From the NCBI GenBank assembly GCA_905250115.1, contig CAJNOI010000023.1, forward strand, positions 81,924 through 145,923: a DNA stretch of 64,000 nucleotides, given 5' to 3'. This document shows positions 39,279 through 52,104 of the stretch, in pieces (positions within the stretch are counted from its first letter, which is position 1; every line of letters starts with the position of its first letter). This DNA comes from Adineta steineri. Its lineage: Eukaryota > Rotifera > Eurotatoria > Adinetida > Adinetidae. Position numbers and translations under genes: made by a program. The notes beneath the pieces are model-generated. The model was not told where the DNA came from. It ran no database searches and saw only the letters and a list, made by a program, of their open reading frames with translations.

Positions 39279-40694
39279 TAGCAAGAAGGACGACGAAAAA
39301 TAGACTTCAACATTCTTTTTTCTTGCATTAACGTTTATTGTTCGTTGACTGTAATACAATATAAGAATGATTTAAAGCAGATAAATAAAAAGTAGTCAAA
39401 TGTTTTTCGCTCAATTGCATTTAACAGTCATCATTTTCTCAGAACGTATTAGATAGATAAAAGTGGAGAGTGAAGAAGAAACAAATTTATATAGATATAT
39501 CACATCATTGTACTTAAACATACAATCTGTGAATACATATAGATGAATCTTTTTCTTCTTGTTTGACAATGTCATCTCTAATCGTTCTAAATATTCATAC
39601 AATGAATATTGTGTTCGTTCAATACGTTAATCTATGCAACAATGTTCGATATATTTGCTTTTTCGCCTATCTGTTTAACATAGACTCGATATGTATATAT
39701 TGACGTAAAATTTGTCAATTAAAAAGACAAATTATTCTCTGTTGGTTTATCGATCAGATAAATTTTTATAGTTATTAGTCTAATAAATAATTATAGTTGA
39801 AGTTGGTATTTTCCTATTAAACCTACCACAAGTGAGTTAATTAGAAAAATAAAAATATTTTCATTTATTTTTCTTTTTTTTTATTAATTTATGTCTTGTT
39901 TTGTAATAATCATTTTTCATATAGACATTACTTTAAAAGTAACATAAGATATGAATAACAATATCTTTAATAATATGTTCTATTCTCATAGAATAAACAT
40001 CAGATTATTTTTTTAAAAACTATATTGAATTATGATTATTAAGAAGTTTATTTTGGTTTCAATTTCAAAATAAGAAAAGAATTTTAAACTAATTATATAT
40101 AATAGAAACCTAGGCATTAATATATAGATATATAGATAATGAAAAGACTAAAGAAATAGATACTATTGAATTGATTAAACATATAATGAATGAAAAGAAG
40201 CATTTGATATGTCCGATATTTACTTTGTAAATAAAATTTTCGAAAAAATGTCCTTCTCATTTAAACTTCAAAATTCATATAAGAATATGAAAATATAATT
40301 TCAAATCAATATTCACTGAATATTTTCATATACAATTTTCTTTAATATAATATAGAAAATATTTGTTTTGAATTTAAAAAAAAAACAAATTGTTAATTAT
40401 ATAAATGAAATAAAGTTTAATTCTTCAAATTTATCAAAAGATGTAAAAATGATCAGATAAAATAAAATGAAGTATAATGATTGAGTAGGTGTCATTGACA
40501 AATCAATGTTCTTTTCTTTAATAGAGAAAAAGAATTGCCTACTCTTCTCTATTTGTCTTTCAACATGCAAAGAATATTGATCTTTCATTAAAGACAACCA
40601 ATATTTGAAATAAAAAAAAAGAAAAGAAGACATTATTCACTTTAATAAAATACATTTAAAACAAGATTGAAGTTTCATTATTCTAAATCTTCTT

Positions 40695-43600
40695 ATGATG
40701 AACATTAACACATATTATTATTATTCATCATTAATCGTCATTTATTTATTTTCATTAATAAATGGTTTTTAAATTTTTTTAAATTATTTATTTATTTATT
40801 TATTTTCATTTTTTTTCTTCTTCTACTAAAGGTCAATTTTATTTATCGCATATATGTTTTATGACATTTGATAATGTAACTGGAACAAGTAATTCAGCAT
40901 ATCCAAATGCAAGGTTTTTATTTCAAATCTTTTAAATAAATAAATCAATAAATATTTTAGTATATTAATATGTCCATCATCATGTTATACAATGAAATAT
41001 CTAACAAATCAAAATGCATATCCAATATTTGGTAATGAAACCTATTCTGGAGTATGTACAATCTTTTTTTTTATTTAATTTATTTAAAAAAAACTAAAAA
41101 TAAATTTGTTAAAAAAGAATTCATTAGTATGTAAATCAGCAATGCATGATGGTCGAGTTGCTCCATGGAATGGAGAAAATTCTCCTGTTTTAATTCAAAA
41201 TAATTCTATTCGATTATCAACATTTCCTAGTGTTCTCAGAAATGGAATTCATTCAGCTAAGTTAGTTGAAATTTTAATTTCAATTTCAATTTCAATTTTA
41301 TTTAATCTATTCTAGATCAACATCATTATCATATAATACTTATACATTTGTTAATAATCGAATAAATGGTTTGTATTTATTCTAAATAAAAAGAGAAATT
41401 GTTTCTAAAATCTATTTTGTATAAATAGAAACATCAATTCTTGATATTGCAATTGAACATCGAGGATTTCTTTATTCTCAAGATGAATCATCAAGTATAA
41501 CATGTCGAAGTAAAAATGATTTATATTCAATTGAACCAATTAATATTGATCTTGGATGTAAGTAATTCAATAAGAAAAAATATTTTGTACATCTATATTT
41601 CAATCTGAATGAGTGAAAGATTTATTTTTTCTCAGAAATTAAATCTATCAGATATTTATGAATTAAAATTTCAGGGAAAACATGGAGTGAAAATCGTTTA
41701 AAATATTTTACGACTCCATCTAATATGACACGGAATGATGCATTAACATTTTGTTTAAATAATAATGGAACATTAATGTATTGGGCAAATCAAACTGAAC
41801 AAAATATACTTCAAAGTAAATAGATTGATCTTTTTTTTTAAAAAAATATCAAATCAAATTTAAAATCTTAGATGAAATTTTACCAACAATTTATCAATTA
41901 TTCCGTTATGAAATAAAATCTGTAGGTAATAATACACTTTCTTTTTATATTGGTTTAACGCGAATCAATCAAATAAAACAATGGCAATCACATGTATGTA
42001 TTCATATTCAATTTTAGTTTTCTTTTAAGAATAATTCTTTTTGTTTTTAATAATAAAAGATAATTAATTATAATGAAAATATATTTCAAATAAATGTAGC
42101 TTCATTTAATAATAGTCAAGATGATTATTGTACAATAATTCAAACATCTCCAGCAAATCCACAATTATTTACAATTTATGCCCAACAATGTAATGATATT
42201 AATACTATTGCATATCCTCTTTGTCGTCTTACTCGTATGTTATTTGAAATTTTTTTTTTTTTTGTCATCGTAGAATTTATTTTTTATTTTTTAAATCTTA
42301 GCTTCAGTAATGAATGAACAAAACGATTTTATTTATCGTCTTGAACTAGATACTCAATCAGGAAATTTAACAGGTGTTATTAATTTTTGTTCAGAATTAG
42401 GTGGTTATCCTATTTATGCTAATAATGCTTATGAATGGCAAATTGTTCAAGGTAATATTTCATTCTACTCAAATAAGAAAAAGTAAATAGAGTTTTATTT
42501 GTCATTGGCAAATAAAACAATTTCCTATTTTTTCGCACAAAAAACAAGTGTATCAGATAAAAAGATAATCATTAGAAATATTTTAAAAAACAAAAAGAGA
42601 AATAAAATTTAATTTTAGAAATAATGTTAAAAGATCCAAATTTTAGTGAAAATTATGTTTATACGGGTTTAATATCTCAAACAAAACAAGTTAATAATGC
42701 ATATTGGATGCCAAGAAATATTTCAGTAATTCTATTTAATTTATTTTTAATAAATAATCTATTTCTATTTGTTAAATAGTATAATAGTTCATTGAATTAT
42801 TTAATGTTTGCACCTTTTCGAGGAGATGCAGATAGAACTGGTTTTCATTTATCAAAAGCAAATGATGAATCTTATTATTTACTATATGATATTAATCCAT
42901 ATACAACTTTAAATAATCTTCGATTTTGTCGAAAAGATTCGATAAAAACATTAATAAAACAATCTCCATCATGTCATTCAAATCAATGTACAACAAAATG
43001 TTTAAATCTAACACTTCCAAATCAATCAGATGATTTAAGATTTGCTTTTTATGGTTGTTTTCCAAAAACTAGTTTAGCTTCAATTGTTTATACACAATCA
43101 TTTCCACGTTATGGTAAATTTTAATAAAAATAGAATACTTACAAAAAAAAATCTTTTATTTAGGTGATTTTATTCGACCAGAATTACCAATGGACTATAG
43201 TGTTAATCTTCGGAGAAATTATACTGACTCATTAATATTAAATTTTAATCAAACAGATAAAGATCTTCGTTCTGTATGTTATGAATATCTGAATATGGAT
43301 ATGTTATCAACATTAAATGATACACTTCGATTAAATTGTGTTTATTCATCTACAAATAATATAACAATTTCAGGAATTTCTTTTAAAAAAAATTTTAATA
43401 GTTTAATTTCAATTGGTTATGATGGTAGAAGAATATCTTCTCATCATACAAGATTTATTGATTATTATGATTGTAAGTTTAAAAATAAAATAAAACGAAA
43501 GTAAATAAAACAAAATTTTATTTAAAATAGCTGGAAGTCGATGTCATTATCAAGGTATTTATCATCCATATATAAATCAATGTATTTGTGCACCGGGATT

Positions 43601-44357
43601 TTATGGAAATCAATGTGAAAATAGTTGTCCAGCTGGTTATTATGGACAAAATTGTGATTTTCATTGTTATGGTGATGATGATTATTGTAAAGGTTTATTA
43701 ATTTGTTTACCTGATCCATATGGATGTTCTTGTTATTCGGGTTGGTATGGAACACATTGTAATTTAAGTAAGAATCTTTTTTTTCTTTTCTTTTCTTTTC
43801 TTTTCTTATTTATCTAAAATTATTATTTAAATTAAAGCTTGTCCATCTAATCTTTATGGTCCTGATTGTTCTTATCAATGTTCATGTCCTTCATGTAATC
43901 GATTTTCAGGTGTTTGTAATTGTATTGGAACAGAATGTCATCAAGGTAACATAAATTTTACTAAACAAGTATTTTGAAAAATTAAAAGAATAGATTTATG
44001 ATGAGTTTTAAAATAAAATAATATCACATTTATTTTCTTAATAATATTATTATAGAGAAAAACATGACATAAAAGATGATATTGTTGTATTTAGGTGAAT
44101 ATAGTCGTAATGATATTGAATCTCGTTGTTCATCATCAACAAATTTAGCTTTATTAATAGCAGTTCCAATTGCTAGTGTAATAATATTAATTGGTATCAT
44201 AGGTGGATTATTATATTGGAGAAAACGACGTGCATCAGATGAAGAAAATTTATTTCAAAATTCAGGTGTTCGTTTTTCATCTACTTCTTATCAATCATCA
44301 ATGAGACAAAATCAATTTGATAGAGATTATAATAATATTCTTAGCGAACGTCTGTGA
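40695..44357 (+). CDS. LCCL / C-type-lectin-like / EGF transmembrane receptor
   Basis: Sixteen exons in phase, 837 aa: 40695-40764, 40832-40913, 40961-41051, 41118-41260, 41316-41368, 41429-41557, 41675-41815, 41872-41993, 42060-42234, 42302-42451, 42619-42725, 42780-43113, 43164-43472, 43531-43767, 43838-43945, 44095-44357. A signal peptide (SSLIVIYLFSLINGQ) leads to an LCCL-like domain (about 50-150: CPSSCYTM, PIFGNETYSG, CKSAMHDGRV), then two regions resembling C-type lectin folds (ALTFCLNNNGTLMYW and INFCSELGGYPIY, about 190-535). A further ectodomain segment and Cys-rich EGF-like repeats (about 637-750: CICAPGFYGNQCENSC, CSCYSGWYGTHC) follow. One TM helix (about 767-790) precedes a 45-residue tail with Tyr residues. 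It is probably a cell-surface adhesion or recognition receptor; the ligand is unknown. Lectin assignments are weaker than LCCL and EGF. Confidence 0.85.
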
Positions 44358-45354
44358 TAAGATTTATTTCAAAAACAATTTATTTCGTTTGATGTTTAAT
44401 AGAATTTTAATGAAAAAAAAATCGACAAAATTTTCATTTTCATTTTGTTTATTAGTTTTTTTTCTTTCGTTCTTTTTATTATGTATGAAAATCATTTCAT
44501 TGAAATAAAAATTCAAAATTATTTAATTCATATACTTACGTGTGCATAAACAAAGTGAAGTTCTATTATTCTAAACTATTGCATTACTATCTAACTATAG
44601 TATTAAACTAATAAAATTTTGAGCAGAACTAACTTTGTATGAAACTTAGCTTTAGTTATTAGGACTTAACTATCTGATTTAAGTGTAAAAATATTAGTTT
44701 TTTTTCTTTTTTTCATAAAAGAAACTACCACGCGTGGATACACTAAATGTTTTCATGACGTAGCTAACAGTAAGAGGAATATAAAAAAATCGATGTGTGA
44801 CGACTGTCAATAGTAAGTGATGATGTGTAAAAAGTATCTATGTAGAAGAAAGAAACAAAAAAAAAATAATGTATACTTCTAATACGTAAATCTTGTGATT
44901 GTAAGAATATATATTCGTAGCTCTTGACTTTCTTTTTTGCTTTATCATATTCTTGTATAAGTAGAGATTTATTCGTATTTGTATGGACATGACGGGAGTA
45001 GTTCAATAAATATCTGTATAAGAAAAGTAATAATTAGATCTGTGTTCAATTTTTTTATAAGAGTATTTTATAAATGAGAATGAATATTAGAATCATTGGT
45101 ATGACAAATATATAATTTATCATAAGAGCAATATTCAAAATCATTTTATGCATCATCATTATTAAAATATAAAATATTGCTTCGATAATTATTATTTTAT
45201 GATATCTTAAAAGAATATTTTCTTCATCTTAAATTTCATAAACAAGATTAAATCAAAAATATAGTATTTTATTTAACATTCGAAAAAGAAAAATATAAAC
45301 ACAAATTAAAAAAACAATTCTCTAATGAATATGAATAAATTGAAAACTATACCA
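44358..45354. other. Intergenic between convergent genes
   Basis: Space between the 3' ends of the LCCL receptor (plus) and the ART/FG-GAP gene (minus). AT-rich; no gene seen. Confidence 0.5.
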
Positions 45355-48300
45355 TCAGCCTTCGCAAATATTCACATAAAGAGATAAATCATCAGATTTA
45401 GAGTTTGTTACAACTAAATCCGGTTTATTATCCTTATTGAGATCACCTATGACCACTGAAGTCGGGTTAACACCTGTTTTATAGGTACGTTGAGCTTGAA
45501 ATTTTCCATTTCCAATACCGAGTAAGACGCTGATAGTATCACTATCACCATTGACTACTACTAAATCTATATTTGTATCATTATTAAAATCACCAACTGA
45601 TACATAAATTGGACCTTTTCCAACTGCATAATTTGTTGCATTACTAAAACTTCCATTGCCATTATTGATTAATATACTGACATTATTCGAACCAGAGTTA
45701 GCAATTACCAAATCAGTATTGTTGTCATTATTAAAATCACCTATTGCTAGAAAATTTGGTGTTCTACCAACTTTGTAGTCTTTTGAATAGATGAAAGTGC
45801 CACTTCCATTATTAAAAAATATACTAGCTGTATTGTTTCTTGTATTTGTCACTATTAAATCTGGACTTCCATTACTATCTAGGTCAGCAGATGTTACACA
45901 AGTCGGAGATCCGTTAAACTTATATGTTTGTTGAATTACAAAGGTTCCATTTGTTGTACCAAACAATACAACGACAGTAGCATCCTGAATAGTTGACACA
46001 GCCAAATCGAGTATATTATCAGAATTGAAATCTATTGCAACTACACAAGACGGTAATTTGCCAACTTTGTAGGTGACTGGAGTATTAAAAAATCCATCTC
46101 CATGCCCAAAGAGCACCTGAAGTACGCCGTCATCTTGATTGATTACTACCACATCTTGTTTAGTATCATTATTGAAATCAGATGATATGACTTGATATGG
46201 AAAACCAGCAACTGTATTGCTTAATGGAGTTAGAAAAGTTGTATTTCCATCACCTAGTATCACAATAATATTGTCATCTTCTTGAGCAATCAATGCAAGA
46301 TCTTGATTATGATCACTATTAAAATCATATGATAGTAGCCACAAAGCAGATTCAGTATCTACATCCTTGGGATCACTATCAAAATTACCATTTCCAAGAC
46401 CAAGTAATATAGTAGTACTGTAGTCATCATTACTTATTATTGCTAAATCTAGTTTATTATCATTGTTGAAATCAACAGCTGCCATATACAATGGATCGAA
46501 AGTAAGTGAATACGAGATATTATACAGAAAACTTCCAGTTCCATACCCAAGTAATACATTGACAGTATATGCATAAGTATCTAATACTGCTAAGTCTGCA
46601 TTATTGTCACTGTTGAAATCAGCTGTTATCAAAAAACCTAACTCAATGCCAACCGAATTAAGAGTGGATGTTGTAAAACTTCCATCTCCATTGTTAAGCA
46701 ATATAGTGACACTACCATCATCACTGTTGGATACTACTAAATCTAGGTTTTTGTCATTATTTATATCAGTTGATATCATAGAAATTGGATAGTAACCAGT
46801 ACTATAATTAGGTGCAAGACTAAAATTCCCATTTCCAATACCAAAAAATACATTAACAGAGGGATTTAAAGTAAATGACACTGCTAAATCCATGATTTTA
46901 TCACCATTGAAATCACCAGCGATTATAACAGACGCGACGTAACTAATTGAAAAGTAGGTACTATTTGGAAATAGACCAAATCCATTATTTAATAGTATAC
47001 TAACGGTAACATCATCTTGGTTCGTTATTGCTAAATCCATTCCACCATCATTATTAAAATCACCATATGCAGCAAAGGTTGGACCTTGACCAACATCATA
47101 ATCGACTGCATCCAGAAAAAGTCCATTTCCCAAACCAAATAGAACACTGATTGTATCGTCATCGTTGTTGGTCACTACTAGATCTATTTTCTGATCATTA
47201 TTCAAGTCAACGGATATCAGACTAGTTGGTCCTCCACCAGTAGCAGGTCTTGTACTTCGAAAAATTTGCTCCTTAACACCTAGTAGTACAGACACAGTAT
47301 CGTCGTTTGAGTTTGCTATTGCCACATCGATGTATGTATCATTATCGAAATACCCCAGTACAGCACAAGATGGAAAGTTTCCAGTATCGGTAGCATCGGT
47401 TAGTTCAAATGGATTATCGCATACATATTCTAAAACAAAACAATAATGAATACATAAACTTATTTATAATTTTCTCTTAGATGAGAAAAATAAGAAGTCT
47501 ATTGATATTAACACACTTAAAGATATTAAATATGCAATAAGTCATTCAATTGATAGAGAATAATAAAAAAAATTATTATTAAAATATAGAATAAATTAAT
47601 TAAGATATCTACAATCTAACTAGATGAGAATCTATTTATTACTTATGAATATCTATGCAATAAAATATTATAAGTTCTCTTAAAATAGAAAAAGAATATT
47701 AAATTTTCATACTTGTTGGTTTTGATTTTATTCCCAAAATAACACCAATAATAACAGCTGCAATAAGAAGAATAATCGATAAACAGGTTGGAATCATAAC
47801 TCTTTTCTTTCGATAAAATGGACGTCTTATATGAATAAAAGAAATAATTTTATCAAATAAAATAATTAGATGAAACTTACGAAATTTTAGGATAAATATG
47901 TGCGCCTAAATATTAAAAAAAATATTAATATATATTATATAACAAATGATTGAAATACCTTCAAATGGTGGTTCAAGTGTCATCATTTCTGGTTCTACTT
48001 GTTTCAAATGAATAATATATAAATTAGGCGCTGGACTAAGTTGTGATTGAACAATCATATGAGTACCTGACATAAGAGCAATTTCATCTTCAGTAACGAA
48101 ATGTGAATGTGCTTTTATAGTTCGACCATTAATAGCTTCAACAGAAAATAGTGTTCGATCACCTTCTTGTCCCAAATACATATTATTTTCAAGTACAGTC
48201 ATTTCAGTAGTACATGATGAAAATGCCCACCACGTCATAGCACTACCAGGTGGAAATTCTTCACTTAAATTCATAGTTACTCCACGCCAAACAGTTAATG

Positions 48301-49081
48301 GTGGAACACATGGTAATTTAACAAGAGCAGTTAAGAACAATTTGAGATACTTGAAAAAAGGTAAAAGTGCTGGACGATCATTATTTTTCAGGTTATAGTT
48401 GAGTGTTGAATAGAGACTTCGATGAGGTTTATCCCATTCAATTGTATAAAGACGAATTGCAGCACTTTCATTAACTGTTAATCCATCGGGTGGTTGTTCA
48501 GGAGTTTCTTTTAATGCTACATCAACATAGAATGATAAATTATGAAAGATATCATTCAATGGAGCACATGCTTGTGCAAGTGGTAATAGAGGTTCTTCTG
48601 CATATCCTAGAATAGGACTTGGATCTTTTCCATCACTTTTAAGATTTTCTTTATTAATTTTTTTTGTATTTTGTCTATTTCGTTGATTAGATCTATTTCT
48701 GTCAATATTAGAATTTGCTTCTGATCTTCCTGTTTGTCTTCCACCACGTGTTACTTCTTGATTCACATTTTCATTGGTTCCATTTGGCTGATTTGCTGAA
48801 TTATTCCTGGCATTACCTCGTTGATTTCTTGCCTGTTGACGTTCATTCGTTACATTATTATCCACGACAATATCTGTCGATGCTGTTTGTGTGCCAATAT
48901 CTATAGTCTGTATGTGCTCTCGATAATTTTCCAATTCATCATCGAGTCTTTTTGCAGTTAAATTAGTTTGTATGTAAACATTTCTACTAACTTCATGTTG
49001 ACCATAATTTATTTGTTCATGTTCATCATTGAGTGAAATTTCTGTTTCTATTGTAGATATAGGAAGATTGTTAGTTTCCAT
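45355..49081 (-). CDS. ADP-ribosyltransferase - TM - 14x FG-GAP fusion protein
   Basis: Four exons on the minus strand (49081-47959, 47905-47881, 47825-47713, 47429-45355) close in phase to 1,111 aa; exon 2 is only 25 bp. Residues 1-150 are low-complexity, rich in Asn, Gln and Arg. Residues about 160-365 form an R-S-E class ADP-ribosyltransferase: Arg266 (VWRGV), Ser288 (AFSSCT) and the ExE motif Glu331-Asp-Glu333, typical of arginine-specific enzymes using NAD+. RPFYRKKR precedes a membrane helix (about 392-413), so the positive-inside rule puts the enzyme in the cytosol. Then come fourteen FG-GAP/VCBS repeats of about 47 residues, each with a calcium-loop-like D-x-N-x-D core (DFNNDNNTDL type). 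Fourteen blades would make two seven-bladed propellers outside the cell. Each part alone is common in bdelloids; this layout reads as a receptor-enzyme. Substrate and ligand are unknown. Confidence 0.88.
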
Positions 49082-51514
49082 TATTTGCTACTGTGGATAA
49101 TCGTTTATATTTCTTATGATGAATATCTATAGATTTCAAATATTATTATTGTCTTTCAAGATAGAAATATGAAGAAAAAAAAATCTATCTATGTGAGAAT
49201 GTTATATCTTAAAATCATCTAATTGAACTTGAAGATTTGTTATAACAGAGTAACACAAAAAATATTCTTATTTTTCTTACTTTGTAGAAAAATGATTACA
49301 TAGAAAATTAAAAATAATAAAATGTAACAAAACATTATTTGATCATTTTTTAGATATTATTTAGAATATCAGCTGAATGAGGCAGGCATTTAAATGTTTT
49401 TTTTTTACATGGTAATTATTACTTTTTTTTATAATATTTACCGTTAGAGAATATTGAAAGACGATTGAAATGGAAAATTAATAGATGTGTGAAGTCAGCA
49501 GTTATGTAAAAATATATAAAAGTGAATTATGAAAAAAAATAAGGGCGTATTTTATTTTTTTTCTCATAATACAGTGATGATTATGCCCAAATAGTGTCTG
49601 TGTCATATTGGTAAAATCAACAACGTATATTGTAAATCATGCATGCATAAATGGTGTTTATATTGACAGTCATAAAAAAATGCTACCTGTAATTATACTA
49701 CATAGGTAGATAAAGAAAAATACATGTGAGAAGCAATTATCTCCAACGGAGTATATACACGTGCACAAATGTAAACGCTTGTATTCATACGTATATTTTC
49801 TATAGTTTTAGCTTCTTAACTATATATAATAAAGTTCATCTTACTTCTTTCCTTAGCACAATAATGAAAAGACGTATTTTCTGTATGGCACTTCGACTAC
49901 ATATACGAACTGTATACGTATTGAACTACTTGACGATTTATTTATTATATTAAGACATAAAAAATGATATAATCTCTAATAAAAAGATTGATTTACAATG
50001 TAGAAAGACCTTGTCTGTGAAGGATTTGAAATAAAATAATTTCATGATGATAAATATCAGAATGAAGATAGAAAATTTCAATAAATAAATTATAATAGAC
50101 AAAGATGAACGATAAATAATTCAAATATTAATAATAATAATAGAAATTCACAAACAACAACAATAAATAACAAACAAACATTCGTCGCTACAACTACCTT
50201 CACGTTCAAATGAACAGTCAAAATTATTGATATATAAAATTTTATCTTGCTGAAGGAATTAGTGACAGTACTATCACGATTGTCTTTAGTAATACAGTTC
50301 ATTCATATTTATAGTAATTCTTGGCAGAAAACTGGCGAAATAAATAACTTATACAGAAAAATGCTTTCAAAAATAGCTTCATGGAATTATCTTTTGACTA
50401 TTGTCGTAGGCAAAAAAGAACATGCTTAACTACATTATATTGAATATTATAAAGAAAGGTTAACATTTGAATGAAAAATGATTCCATCGACTGTAGAGAG
50501 AATTATATGGAAAAAAACATTTGTGTGTATGTTTGAGTTAGAATGAAAAAAACAAAAGATCAAAAAATATTGATCAAAACTTTTTTTTTATCGAGAAATC
50601 GGAACCTGATGATCGGGTGAGTATGAGTAGGAAATTATGTAATTACTCACATCTATCATTTTGAATTAATGTTGGAAAGTTAAAATCATATTGTTAATTT
50701 ATGTAAATAAATATAAAAGTATTACTCGTATAAGAATCGATTCTGACATTTTTCTCTTTCAAAGAAAGTCAGATCAAGAATGGGTATGGGCGTGAATATT
50801 GTTATTGTGTCTTTAACTATACCCACATTCACACCCATTTGGGTATTGATTATAATACTTCTATTTAGCTTCTTTCATTTGTCGATCTATTTTGTAAAGT
50901 TGTTTCTGTATATAAAAATATCCGTGTAATATTTTTGAAATATTTTGCCAAAATCAATAACAGAAAACAAGTTGATGGTGTATATTTGGAAATTTCATGT
51001 TGAGTCGAAGTTTTTTTTTAATAATCAATATACTATGTTAGTTTTAAAAGAAGATTATCTGATGACAACGGTTAATATAATATAAGGCATGACCTTTTTT
51101 CTACTGTTTAGCTTGACTAAAATTTATATATATTGTTATTTCCTGATGATCTTTATTTTTCAATAAAGTGAAATCAGTCGAAAACATAACAATTTTCTTA
51201 TTACAACTACACTCACTTACATAGTTCGTTTAAAACAACTAACACTTTCGACACTGACACATCTGTGTTGTTCTTATTATCTTCTTGTCAACAACACATC
51301 CGCGCCCGTCGAATGTATGATATGATGTATAAATTATTGACAATATAACTAACTACTGACAATTTATATCTCGCAAAAGACTTTCTGACGTTTTTCAATA
51401 ATTTTTATTTTATATAAAAAATATTAATAAAATTTTACATAAAATAGTTGGATTCAACATTTGACACAAAGGTCATGGAAAATTCCAGAATAAAAGATCG
51501 AATCTCCAAAGCAA
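49082..51514. other. Intergenic region with two fold-back tracts
   Basis: Upstream of the ART gene; no gene is supported. Fold-back tracts: CGGGTGAGTATGAGTAGG with ACTCACATCTATC (about 50614-50656), and ATGGGTATGGGCGTGAAT with ACCCACATTCACACCCAT (about 50780-50838). The second can form a stem of about 17 bp with mismatches. Confidence 0.5.
50779..50841. repeat. GGGTATGGG/CCCACATTCACACCC fold-back
   Basis: Inverted G-rich and C-rich arms with about 25 bp between them, a family member like 32911-32970. Confidence 0.6.
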
Positions 51515-52012
51515 TTACCCATAAAGTAAACGTTTCAGACCAAAATAAATGTTCATCATTAGGAAGCAACAATGATTTACCGTTAGCGCTTTTTTCAACC
51601 TTTTTGACATATATTCATCGAAATACAAAAGTTTGCTTAGAAAATAATTTAGCCACATGGCAGCAAACAGGCCGAAATTTTGAAAAAGATAGATATTATC
51701 TTCGTCAAAATTGAATCTTAACGGATTGCATAAGAAACGATATACGTTATAACAAAAGGATGAATTCCAATTTCCATACATCATATAATTAACCATGGTA
51801 TTTAAGAAAAATAGACAAAATTTTATTAATTTTGAAATCAATGGATCTTTCCAAAATATTAGTATAATATAGACTACAGATACAAATAGTACTTGCATAA
51901 GTACACTATACCATTGGCTTGTCGAGCCATATATGTTATAAACCAGTGAAAAATACATTTCTAAATAGAATAGAGTAAAAAATAGTATTTGAAAAAAGAT
52001 GCTATTTTCCAT
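51515..52012 (-). CDS. Putative small multi-pass membrane protein
   Basis: 165-aa ORF with about five hydrophobic stretches (FFQILFFTLFYLEMYFSLVY, VLFVSVVYIILIFW and others), rich in Phe, Tyr and Leu. No family is recognised. It lies 92 bp downstream of the F-box gene on the same strand. It may be a separate small gene, a terminal exon, or a fragment. Its length without stops in AT-rich DNA argues for coding, but a smaller plus-strand ORF overlaps it. Confidence 0.4.
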   Translation of the reverse strand: MENSIFFQILFFTLFYLEMYFSLVYNIYGSTSQWYSVLMQVLFVSVVYIILIFWKDPLISKLIKFCLFFLNTMVNYMMYGNWNSSFCYNVYRFLCNPLRFNFDEDNIYLFQNFGLFAAMWLNYFLSKLLYFDEYMSKRLKKALTVNHCCFLMMNIYFGLKRLLYG

Positions 52013-52104
52013 GTAATTGTCGAGACGATAGTAGTTGTATTCTCGTTGCCGCAGTCGACAATGATTTGAGAAAGATTCGATTTTCTAGATAATGAGAAAA
52101 GACA

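Noticed and set aside
45355..49081. Two separate adjacent genes (ART and FG-GAP protein)
   Set aside because: All three introns join in exact phase, the short exon 47881-47905 fits only as a bridge, and the FG-GAP exon lacks its own convincing start or signal peptide.
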